A DNA stretch of 64,000 bases from the NCBI GenBank assembly GCA_032358165.1, contig JAALGY010000017.1:2728001-2792000 (forward strand). Direction: 5' to 3'. The translations under genes were made by a program, and so were the position numbers. The stretch comes from Diplosphaera chodatii. Its lineage: Eukaryota; Chlorophyta; Trebouxiophyceae; Prasiolales; Stichococcaceae. The stretch's first letter is position 1. Each line of letters opens with the position of its first letter. A model generated the notes under the pieces. The model worked only from the letters and a program-made list of their open reading frames with translations, made no database searches and had not been told where the DNA came from. This document shows, piece by piece, positions 12,901 through 23,470 of the stretch.

Positions 12901-13334
12901 CGGCACGGAGGCCGCGGTGGCCCCGGCGGGCGGCGCACATCGCCGGCAGCGTGCTCGCAGTGGCCGTCGGGGTGAGACCCTTGCAGCTCGTGAGTCGTCA
13001 CAGGCGCAGTGCATACCTCTGCTGGCACCAAGTGGCCGAGCGGCTGGAGCTTGGTCAACCCGGGTCGGCAAGGGGGCCACTGAAACAGACCAGTCAGGCA
13101 TGGGGGCGACAGGTAGCAGACGGAGCCAACAGCGCTGCTGTCGTGCGACACGTATTGCACTGCTCACCGGATGTGCGTGACCGCCCTTTGCAGGTGTGTG
13201 CCGTAACGGGCGCTGCCTACTCCCTCATAAATGAGGCGCGGCAGGAGGGGCTGCACGTGTTTGAGAGCGTGGAGCCCCGGGAGGAGCTGAGCGGAGTGGA
13301 CTTGCTGGTCCCCAAGAGCGTGCTGGGAAACTAG
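9929..13334 (+). CDS. AAAP-family amino-acid permease, paralogue 2
   Basis: Amino-acid/proton symporter of the AAAP family; substrate unknown. Fifteen exons: 9929-10299, 10409-10482, 10578-10681, 10816-10885, 10985-11079, 11180-11366, 11483-11556, 11687-11741, 11833-11945, 12037-12122, 12266-12351, 12486-12523, 12618-12712, 12857-12971, 13194-13334; 567 residues. Exons 2-14 have the same lengths and phases as in paralogue 1; only the N- and C-terminal exons differ in size. The N-terminus (about 123 residues) is rich in Ala/Ser/Pro and carries KKSVRF at residues 28-33. LKMPVVKW leads into IGTGTWRDVSYAI. Intron 2 keeps a GC donor (10483), shared with paralogue 1, while introns 5 and 8 use GT. 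Close similarity of membrane segments to paralogue 1 indicates tandem duplication. Confidence 0.93.
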
Positions 13335-14208
13335 GCTGGCAGCCCATGATCAGGGGTGTGTGGCCGGCCTGAGCTGGGGCTTCGGTCGCTGCAGCAGTGT
13401 GCGCTGTGTCAGCCGTGTCAGCGCAGCGGCCATGCTATGCAGGCATGGCGCTTTCGCGCCGCCCGTCACATCGATCAGTTGCTGTTGGGGCCGCTTCCAG
13501 GGCGCAACGGTCACAAGCACATGTTAATTGAAAGGCAGCTATGCGTTGCGCCAGCAGGTTACTCAAACATAACTATGCCGTCGGTTGTCGAAGTGCTAAA
13601 GAGAAGAGAAGTTTCAGGAAGATGCTGTACTTCACCATGCTGTTGCTCTGTAAAAGACGCATGCAGCCACGCCAGGCGCCGACGTAGAATGTACTGCTAA
13701 CGCCTAGTACAAGTGCGACCCGGGTGCGACCCGATTATCGCCTCGTCTGGCACGTTTCACACATGTGCATCTTGTTTGGTGCTATAGCTAATGACGTGCA
13801 CGCAGCTCCGGTGGGATGGGCAGCGGTGGCTATTGACAAGCTGGCGTCTTCTTCGAGCGAGGTGGCACTACACGCGGTGCCGGAGCACATTTGAGGTGCT
13901 GACCGCGGTGCGTTCGCACATCTGCAATGCTTTGTTGCTCGTGAAGACTTGACACGGCCCCAATCACACCATGCCACGCAAGCTGACTTGCGCACCCGCA
14001 CATCGTGGTGCATGTGAGAACTTCATCACATGACGACGCGTGCATCGGCATACCCTACAAACGATATTGTTCCCTGCGCTCGCCGAAACACAAGCTACCT
14101 GCATGACAATTTACATTGGGGCCAGTCGTCCACGGCGATGTCGGTGTTCTACCTGCAGGTCCGCTGTGGCCTCTCTGCAGAGGCCAACCGTCTGCCTGCA
14201 GCTGCCAA
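13335..14208. other. Intergenic, no gene seen
   Basis: A 0.87 kb gap between paralogues 2 and 3. Frames are short and show no domain. It should contain the 3' region of one gene and the promoter of the next. Confidence 0.35.
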
Positions 14209-17200
14209 ATGACCCCAGGGCCCGCTAGTGGAGCGCGAACCGGCGACGATGGATCCGATACACCGCACAGGAGCCCGGATGCCAGCAACAAAAGGGTGCA
14301 CTTTGCAGCAATCCCTGAGCACCCCAGCAGCCCGCAGACTGCACGCATCCGCACGCCGACGCAGGAAGCGGTCTGCGTTAAGGACAGCGGCAGCACAAGA
14401 GATATGGCCGTCAGATCACACGCTAAGGCGGCACACACGATTTTGGCCATGCCGCTGCGGCTGTTTGGGCGCCTCAAGATGCCATATGTGAAGATCTACA
14501 GCAGCGAGATTGGCACAGGTGGGCCCAAAGATGCGTGACGGTGATGCAGAAATCGGCTCTGCATCTGATTTTGACAAGACTTTGTCTACATTTTGACAGG
14601 AACATGGCGGGAGCTGCTGTATGCCATCACGGTGGTCGTTGCCACCCCTGCATGTGAGTCCTGCTTCATCGTCCCTGAATGCACTGCTGCACAACACAAT
14701 GGTCGCTGCTCCCCTGGACCCTCCTGAAAATTTCAGCGTTGTGCGCTCGCATCACCATTGCAGCGTTTGCGACCCTGCCATTCGCCATTGCGCGGCTGCG
14801 GTGGGCTGGCATCTCGACCATCGTCCTCCTGTGGGCTGCCTCCTTCTACAACTCCTTCCTGTTGGTACGCGACTTCAGACATGGGGGCTGCAAATGTGGC
14901 TGTGGCTGATCATGCACGTGTCCCATCCTCACGTGGGCTGGATTCTGTTTGTTGCCAGGCAGACTTGCAGCAGTGGACGGTCATCATGCGGTTCTGCCGA
15001 TATCGTGACCTGGGCAAGAGCATCTGGGGTGCGTGGTATACTTTGCAGGCTTGCTCACAGCCATGCAGCTTGTGTGCATGCCCCGCGATGACCTGGTGCG
15101 GGTGTGAGGACGTGCAACTGATGCCACGCGCAGGCCGGAAAGGGTTTTTCCTGGTGTTCTTCTTCCAGCAGCTGGGCGTCATCAGCAACAATATCGCCGT
15201 TCAAGTCGCGAGCGCCGTGACAATGAAGGTGTGCGGGCGGTGCGCGAATGCTGCACTCCCCTTGCCAAATGATGACCTGGCTCGCCCCTCTTCGTAAGCC
15301 CTGGGCGGCCCTGAAGTATACACAACCCCTTGGGCGGTCTCATGCTGCTGTGCCTCCTGGCGTGCAGCACCTGTACAACGGCTGGCGCCCAGGCGGCCCG
15401 CAAGTCAGCGTGTTCGCCTGCATCGCGGTGTACGGCGCCCTGCAGCTGCTGCTGTCCCAGATTCCTACCATGCGGCAGATGCGCCACCTCAACGCCGCCG
15501 CGGTGCTGCTCTCGTGCGTGTTTGTCGTCATCACCGTCGCGGCCTGCGTGACCAGCGGTGAGCCCGGTGACCAGGCAGGCCCCTTGTTTGGCGAGTGCCT
15601 TCCAGTAGGGGAGCATCCTGATCTAGCATGAAGTAGCTGTATTCCGTTTCGACTTCAAGGTTAGAAGATTGTGCACAAGCTGCCTTATCAGGGCGTAAGG
15701 CCACACCCGCCCAATTGTGATGGTGTCTGCCACTTCTGTCACGTCCAGCTGACAGGCCGCCATGCTGTGGGCAGGGAGGAACCTGGATCGCAGCAAAATC
15801 AGCCACCAGCTCTCCGAAGGGCCGTCACATGATAGGCTGATGCAGGTGCACATGCAGCTCTGTGTGAACCTCACGCTTCTGCCCTGCTATGAACTGCAAC
15901 ACCCTCCATGCAGTGGGGTCTGCACATGAGTTAGTTGACACGGCATGCCACCACTGCATGTCCGTCAATACACACCAGGTCATGCTGCCGACGGACGCTG
16001 CATGTAGTAACCGCAGGCTTTCGAAGGGCTAGGGGTGGCTGCCTACAGCTTCAGCAACCCCATTCTGCCAGAGGTGAGCACTGTCATGTCCTGTGTCCCC
16101 TGCGTTGCAGCACGTCAGCTTTGACCAGGTGGCATCTTTCATAATAGGGTTGTACACCAACCATGCTGCTGTTGGCACACTCTGCGCTGCAGCTGCAATC
16201 GATAGTGGTGCCGCCGGCCGTTGCCAACAGCAAGCGCGGGATCACTGGCGCCATGTCCTTTGTGCTGGGGATGTACATACCGATAGCAGCCGCTGGATAC
16301 TGGGTGCGGCTGCTGCTTTCTCACCCTGACGTTAATCCACTGCACTGCAGTGTACATGTTGGAAACCCACGCTGTGTGCGCAACACTTGCAGCTCCATTT
16401 ACCGCAGCGAATTCATCTCGCGGAGCATGATGCTTGGAGGTCGGCAGTTGAGCTGAACCCCGATAGAATGTGTTGGCGCGTAGGCATTTGGCCGCGATGT
16501 GTCGCAGCTGGTGGTCCTCGACCTGTTCCCAGGAGACGGTTGGATGAGCATAGCAGCCCAGGTCAGCATGGTCGGCTAACAGTTGCATATGGTCACAATA
16601 GAGCTCCGGCCCGCCGGTCATGTTGCGCTGTGCCATCTCAATAGCTGCTCTTGCGATGATGCAGCATACAAGTGACCATGCACGGCGCTCTTATAGTGCC
16701 CTGCTGTGTCTGCAGGTCCTGCTTGTCGTAGTGTCCACCCTCAATTGGCAGCTGTATGCACGGCCCACACTTGAAATCATCGACTATCTGCTGCAGGACC
16801 CGTTTGACGGTCGGTACAGTGCCCTCTGACTGCATCCTTTGCCTGTGTGTCTTCAGGCACTGCATCCCAGACTGTCACAATACAGCCCTGGCACTTTCAC
16901 CTGCAGAAAATCTCATGAGCCCGGGCGCATGCCTGAGCAGGCTGGTGAGCAACTCCTGCGCCACAAAGAGAACAGTCGACTGGGGTCAAGACCTGCACCT
17001 TCAGGATGCCATGTAATTTGCAGCTTTCTGACACAACACCTGTCCAACCCTTGCAGGCGGGGTCGGTAGTGTACGTTCTCACACTCAGCTACGTGAGCTG
17101 CATTCTTCCTGCGGCAGTGGACGAGCTCGCGGTCATGGGCGGCGTGATCGGGTGAGACGACAATTACACAGGGCATTCGCAAGTCTGCCGACGTTAGGAT

Positions 17201-17770
17201 GCAGCCGCAGAGCTGCTGCTGTGATGCTGCAACTTAGCCCTCCCAGTTGACAGCAGGAGCATGGTGAAGCCAGGGGCATGTGACATTCTGGTGTCAGCCA
17301 TTGGGCCGTGAGTGACACTTGCCTCAAAGTCCACACCTTCACTTCCACAGGACTGCACCGCTGTGCTTGGTGCTCCCGCCGCTGCTGTACATCACGGCGA
17401 GGCAGCCTGGCCGCACAAAGCGCGCGCTGCTGCAGCTGATGGCTGCGGTGTCGACCATTGCTGCGGTGCGGAGCCCATCACTAAGTGCCCTGTGTGAAGG
17501 TCGCAAACACATATGTTAGAACGAGGCGGGTGTTTGACAAGGCTGGCTGATAAGTTGTGGTGCATGCACTTCGTTCCCTGTGCAAAGTTTACATGTGCCA
17601 TTGTGATCACAGGACCATTGATAGCAAATCTGGTGCGACGCTGCCACCTTGTCTGCTCGCTGCAGGTCTGCGCATGCTCAGGGGCAGCCTATACACTGGT
17701 GCGCCGGCTGCAGCAGGAGAGCCTGCGCTTGTTCACGGACACTGCCCCCAGCAGCGCATTCCGTGTTTGA
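14209..17770 (+). CDS. AAAP-family amino-acid permease, paralogue 3
   Basis: Third AAAP permease in the array; substrate unknown. Fifteen exons: 14209-14518, 14600-14653, 14764-14864, 14959-15028, 15134-15228, 15368-15557, 15775-15845, 16017-16073, 16193-16303, 16484-16561, 16716-16809, 16907-16944, 17057-17151, 17351-17465, 17666-17770; 527 residues. It is more diverged than paralogues 1 and 2. The first intron lies six codons further downstream (inside IGTGTWRELL), and the exon 10/11 boundary is shifted. The N-terminus is shorter, with KRVHF at residues 28-32, again the RVxF pattern. All its introns use GT donors; at the site where paralogues 1 and 2 have GC it reads T|GTGAGT. The ATG at 14209 is the first in a frame continuous with the family; the frame is open further 5' but only from a non-ATG codon. 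Confidence 0.9.
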
Positions 17771-18862
17771 TGTGGAGAGTGCCACATAACGGGAAGCCAG
17801 CCCTGACCCATATAGTAGCGGCCCCTTCCCATGGCATTGCAGCCTGAGGAGTGCCCGACACAGACATGACATACAGCGGCTGTGGCGCCCACAAAGACTA
17901 TGAGCATCAGAGTCAAACTGGAAGTGAAGTGGGAAGTGAAGTGAAGTCAAGTGGACGAACTGGAAGATCAGGGCCTGCGTCGGCTCCCGATTGGCTTTTC
18001 TGCGCATCCTGTCAATTTTGACTGGCGTCATCGGGCTCCACTTCATCCAGCTTCAGCTGTGCAGGACTTGCAACTGAGTTCGCAGAGCACCCTATGATTA
18101 TCGGGGTCGTGCTTGTCAGCAAGCATTGTCAGGTTAGGAGCAGCAACCGGTCTGGGTGGGGATTGCTTAGGCAGAAGAACAACTGAAGATGCGCTGCCGC
18201 CATGCAGCAGTTGCTTGTAGGAAGGCATCCGACATCTTTTGTTTTCAGGTCCCCTGCTCTCCGAGGGTGATACCTACCTGCCTCTCGGGCGAACGACTCC
18301 GAGGACCTGCATTGTATGTATAAGTCTGATTCGCTTGACAATTTGCTGAACTGTATGTGCTTCTGTCTGCTTTGTTTCACCTAGTAGCATTGTACACCGT
18401 ACACCGTCAGAAGTTGTTATTCTTTGACACGTGAAAGCATGTAGACGCCGCTGAGTCATCAAGGGCGCACACATGCAAGAATTCAGTACGAGAATGCTGA
18501 GCAATCAAATGGACCCAATCAAATTTTGGAATAATGGGGAGACGTACACTACATATTGCTCTGTTTTGCTGCGATAACTCGGTGGGCCCACAAACCTGCC
18601 ATCTCAGTATCCTTGCGAGCTTGCCACACAGCTGCATGCATGATCACGATGGTAGGACACACTCCCCAGACAGACTGCAACATGCAAAACCACTGGGCGT
18701 GTCATCACCCTTTATATTGCTGCGCTCGGCCACAACTCGGGAGGCTACTCTACCGCCTCTGCCGGTCCCTGTGCCATGTTCGCACTGCTGCCGATGCCGC
18801 ATCAGCCGCTGCCAAGACCGTGCTGCTAGCTACTGTTTGCCGTGTTGAGGCTGGAACCGCCC
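17771..18862. other. Convergent intergenic region, no gene seen
   Basis: A 1.1 kb gap between the stop codons of paralogue 3 (+) and paralogue 4 (-), so it carries two 3' ends. A short GAAGTGAAGT-type repeat occurs near 17921-17954. No coding signal is convincing. Confidence 0.35.
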
Positions 18863-21800
18863 TCAGGCAGAGGCGTTCTCGAAGAACCGCAGGGCCTCCG
18901 CCCGGGTGGCCAGGTCGTACACCGAGCCGATCACCGCCAGAACCGCGATGCAGGTCCACAGGGCTGAGCCCGCCAGATGCAGGAAGCGCTTGAGCGGCCT
19001 CGGCTTGCGGGCCGTGATGTCCATCAGCAGCGGGATGACGACATCCTGCACATGTGTAGACAGCGCATCGGCACCCATCCATCTACTGAAAGCGTGTTGG
19101 AATACCTGCTGTGGCTGGAACAGTGCAAATATGACTGCCCTGCCTGCCCTGCCGATGCGTGCGCTGCAGAGCTTGCCAGAACATGTGCTCAACAGGCGCT
19201 GCCGGGTGCTGTGCGACACGCACCAGGCTGACGAAGCACACGGCGCCGATCACAGACGCCACGTTGGGCAGCGCCCCCGGCAGCAGGGCCGCCAGGAATG
19301 ACAGCGTGATGACGTAGACCAGGGACCCAAAGAAGCGCGCCAGGCAGTTCTTCACGCTGAGCAAACTCGCTGTGTCATCCATCAGCAGGTATTCGATGAC
19401 CTCAAAGGACGGCTGCCCAAACACCTGCATCACAGCATCTGACAATGCTGGGCTCATACACTACATCACTACTGCACGTTTGCATCGCTGCACCATCCTA
19501 CAGCAGCGCACAGCACGTTGACATGCCTATCGCGCCCACCTGGTAGTTGAATGATGCGTGGATGATCAGCAGCAGCTTTGCTGTCACGGCTGCCCACTGA
19601 TGCTGCGGCGGCAGGGACAGGACCACCAGCGAGCTGACGTTGTTGCCAAATGCCTGTAGGCAGCGAACATGCTGGTCGAACCACCACCATATACATTTGG
19701 CATAATCATGCTGCGTCTCAAGGACGCGCATCCCTGACGCTGATGCGGTGCCTGGCTTCGATCGTGACAAGACGCGACAGCTGTGGTGACTTGCTGAAGG
19801 TCAGATTTGAGCGCAGCAGTAGCGAGGTTTCCCCTGCACGCACATAGAAGCCGGCGATGGCAACCAGGGGGTAGATGATGCCGATGGTGGTGAAGGCCGC
19901 TGTGACCCCCTTCCGTCCATTCAGCGCTGCTGGCGGGCGAGCCACCGCCTGGATCTGCATACGGAGATGTGAACCGAGCACTTTTACTACGTGGTCTGCC
20001 AGGACTGCAGAGTCGTGCAAGAGATGCCCAACTGGGGGCCTAAGCGAGAGGGAACAGCTGGTTGACCTGCGGCCACCAGGGGCGCGCCTACAACACCGCC
20101 ACCCCATGCGCACAGCGAATGGGCGTTGCAAAACAGACACATCGCAGGCACGTTGTAGAATGAGTACCTCGGGCAACAGGATGTTGGCAAGCGAGAAGGC
20201 CATGGTCCCCGCCGCCGTAAAGCCCCCCATGATCTGCGCCGTGAGATCCCCAGGCACGACAGCATAGCTGACGGGCTCTACAGTGTGAGCCCCGCCTGCA
20301 TTACAGAGACCGGCAGAACTGTGCATTTGCAGCGCTTGGGTTGGCACAGGGGCACCAAGGTCTTCCATCCTCTGATGCACTGAAGCTCAACTTGCCAGCA
20401 AGTTGCTTTTCATATATACAGCGCGCACCGTCTGCAAAGCAGAAGACGCTAACCAGGCCGGCAAAGGCGATAGTGACCGCCGTGGCAAAGATGTTGAGGT
20501 GGCGCAGGTGGTGCAGGGTCGGCAGCTGGCACAGCACCAGCTGGATGCACCTGTGCGGTGCAGGAGCCAGCACTTTGAGGCGCTTCTGGCACAGCTCGGG
20601 TTGAGCATGCTCGTGGCTGCAGGACTTGGCGCCGGGCGCTGAGGCAAAAGCCCAGATGCTTCGTCAGGACAGGGGCCCAAGGTAAGGAAGATGCTCACGC
20701 AAACACGATGAGCCAGATGTGGACGCTGACGTGGCCGCCCGGGTTGTATGTCAAGTAGATGTCCTGTGAGAGCAGGGTTGAACAGGAGTGGACGTCAGCC
20801 TGGCAACCCATCGGCACCCTGGCCTCAAGCATTTACTACTGCATGCCATGTGCGCGCTGTGGGGAGGGCATGCCGGCTGACTCGTTTACAACCACGTTGA
20901 TGCAGCTCTCGCCTTCATGACTAGCGCCGATGAGAGCTGGATGGCAACATTATTGCCCAGGCTGCCTATCTGCTGGAGTGAGAATGCCAAATGGTGGCCC
21001 TTCATGCCTGCAGCAAGCCAGGCAGCGCCTCAGCGACGTCGGCAGGCGCGGGTCGGCGGTGGATCTTGCTGCTTTCCTGCCTGAGCAGGACTAGTGGGAC
21101 CAGCAGACATGCAGGATTGGAAGGGATGTGAAGGCTTACCCCAGACGCTCTTCGCCAGATCGCGGTATCTGCAGAACCTGATGACGACCTTCCAGGTGTG
21201 CAGGTTTGCCTGCGAAGGCACCAGTGCTTCAGTTGAAGGTGCAGGGGGTTCCACTGGCTGAGACTTCATGCTGCATGGTGGTGTTGGCCGCCAGCTGCAG
21301 TGGGGCGGCTTCGGCATGGCAGTCCTCAGCAGTCCCCACTGTAACGATGCATGGCAGCTGCAAAGGTCACGCAGCAAACCGCCCACCGTGAGCATGGCGC
21401 AGTAGTAGAAGCAGCCGATGGAGAACAGCAGCATCGGGATGCCGCCATACCAGGTCAGCCGGGCCATCGCCCAGGGCAGGGGGCTGTACGCTGCACGGCA
21501 GGTCCGCGCAGCAGCAGTGAGGTCGGCGCAGGAGACCATGCGCAGATGACACGCAGACAGTGCGTGCGACGTAGTTGCAGCAGCACCCCGCATGCACCTG
21601 CACCTGCGCCTCACCCGCTGGTGTCGCCGTGGCTGTCAGCATGTGGAATGTGACTTCCCGCCAAGTGCCCGTGCCGATGTCCTGCACCAAAGGGTTCATG
21701 GTCCTGGCACTGCCCTGGGCTGGAATCTGGTGCCTGCCCAATTCATGCCATCGCCAACAGCTTGCGAGGACAGGTCCAGCTGCCACAGAGGCGGCAGCAG

Positions 21801-22280
21801 CTCGTCCCCCCGCACAGCCGTGCTCACCTGATAAAACTTCAGGCCCTGGTCCGTGAGCCAGCCGCGCCAAAACCAGTGGAGGATGCTGGCGCCGCTGCTG
21901 CTGCTGCCGCTGTGGCTGGCGCCGCCCCCGCTGCCGGCCGCGGACACGGTGCTGTCGTGGGCATCGCCGCTTCTGCCGGCACCTGCACCGCCGCCGCCGC
22001 GGTCCCCGGCGCGAGGACTTTTGGGGGTTTCAGCATCGTGAGCGCTGGTGGTTGGTGGCCTGCCGTCGCCATTGGCCATGTCCCGAAAGTACTCGCCGTG
22101 GTGCCATGACGGCTCCTCAGCGGTGTTGTAGCTGAGGGTGCGGATGCTCTCGGAGAAGCTGACGGTCTTTTTGGTGCGCCGCCGCCCAGTCAGCTGCAGG
22201 CTGGCATTGGTAGTGATGTCGCTGCCGCAGAAGTCGGCCGGCACGTCGCTGCCGCCGGCGTCCGCCGTTTCCAGACTCAT
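18863..22280 (-). CDS. AAAP-family amino-acid permease, paralogue 4 (inverted copy)
   Basis: Fourth AAAP permease, on the opposite strand. Twelve exons, 5' to 3': 21828-22280, 21615-21681, 21387-21490, 21140-21209, 20913-21007, 20699-20763, 20429-20550, 20168-20295, 19844-19954, 19540-19653, 19224-19424, 18863-19045; 570 residues. The N-terminus of about 150 residues is Gly/Ser/Ala-rich and holds KKTVSF at residues 37-42. DIGTGTWREV begins the membrane domain. Compared with paralogue 1, the introns between exons 7/8, 11/12, 12/13 and 14/15 are absent, one extra intron splits exon 6 (after LIVFA), and the exon 10/11 border is moved. Intron 5 has a GC donor (20911-20912) at the same site as paralogue 1 intron 5. 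It is the most divergent copy and is divergently transcribed from the P450 gene. Confidence 0.92.
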
Positions 22281-23470
22281 GGTTGGCAGGCCGGGCAGCC
22301 TGACGCTGCTTCAGCGGTGCATGGGCGGCGCCTCTGCTGTCATCTGGCAGCGTGTGCCCGCGCCTGGCACGGCGCGTGCGCCGCAGCCATGACGAGGAGC
22401 GATGCTGCTGCCGCTCCGCACGCCAAGGCCTGCGTATGCAGGTGGCATGGCGTCTGCGGACTGGCCCTTCAGTTCGACAGCTCGGCATGGCTTGCGTTCC
22501 CTGCCGCCGCGGCTTGCCCACTCTCAGGCACGATCGCTCCATCACGATCAATCCTACAGATGCTACAGAAAGCCCAAACAGGGCCACTGGCATACAGACG
22601 GCTCCATCGCTCAGCTTGAGCCATTCTGCCCCACGTGAACGGCAGCGGGTCGTGGAGGACCTACTCAGCCAAACGGCATGCAACGCATGCTGTGGCCCGC
22701 CCATGTTGCTGGCAGGCAGTCGATCAGCAGCTAGACGGCGCACCGGCTGGGCGGCACCGCCCCTGTGCCGAGTGCGTAGTCGACACCGCAATAGTCGACG
22801 AGGGTGCCGCTGGCCCCGCGGGCACGTATGCACCAGCTGCCGTTACCTGTCTGCCAAACACGCTCCTGCAGGCGCACTGCTGCAATTGCGTAGATTCTAT
22901 CACAACCCGGTTAACTTTGCGTTTTACTGGCAGGATGTCCAGGGCTGTGACACAGGTGTGGTACCCGCTGCGAGTAGTCAGGCGCACCACCAGATCAGCT
23001 GTGGCCAAATTACCTTCCAGCTTCAACGGAGTATGCGCTGAGGCTGTCCGCTGAGCATGCGACCCGACGGTGTGCCAGGGGGGTTACTCTACTGTGAACG
23101 GGGTGTCCGCTTACTAACCTCAACTGCGGGTGCCCGTACAGCCAACTGGTGCATTCTGCATGTCACATCTGGTGAGCCTGAAAGCGTTCATTGCCGACGC
23201 TGCAACTCAACTGTTCTTACTGAGGCGATGCCAATCTGCAGACTCTGAGTGTACTGTCCGGAACCTGCTCAATGCTGTCAACTCCCAAACACTGGCTTGG
23301 AAGCTGCCTACACTGCCTCGCACTGTCGCACACTTCTGGAGGCCACATATTGAGCACCTAGATGCAGCGGCCTTGATTGAGCATTCGAGGACTTCGTGGG
23401 ACTCGCATTGAATCAGTGTCCATTGCATGCTACTGGGCATCTGCGACACATCTGCTGAGGTGCAGCAAAG
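22281..23470. promoter_or_regulatory. Divergent region between AAAP paralogue 4 and the P450
   Basis: A 1.19 kb region between two divergent start codons, so both promoters are expected here. It also contains a minus-strand frame (listed separately) whose composition looks protein-like. Plus-strand frames here show no domain. Confidence 0.35.
22724..23026 (-). other. Unassigned protein-like ORF, possibly two exons of an unknown gene
   Basis: A 100-codon minus-strand frame, open at its 5' side without an ATG. Its first half (for example TADLVVRLTTRSGYHTCVTA, then ALDILPVKRKVNRVVIEST) has balanced composition unlike the Ala/Arg/Cys-rich shadow frames around it. A donor-like CAG|GTAACG follows GRQ, and an in-phase acceptor downstream would lead to GRCRPAGAPSSC and a stop. 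I found no upstream exon with an ATG. It could be the 3' part of a small gene or a chance frame. Confidence 0.25.

Noticed and set aside
22117..22833. 238-codon minus-strand frame overlapping AAAP paralogue 4 exon 1
   Set aside because: It is a shadow of the permease N-terminal exon in another frame; the hydrophobic stretch inside it is isolated.
22281..23470. Plus-strand frames upstream of the P450 as an extra 5' exon
   Set aside because: The ATG at 23471 already gives a complete membrane anchor, and no upstream frame adds a P450-like segment.
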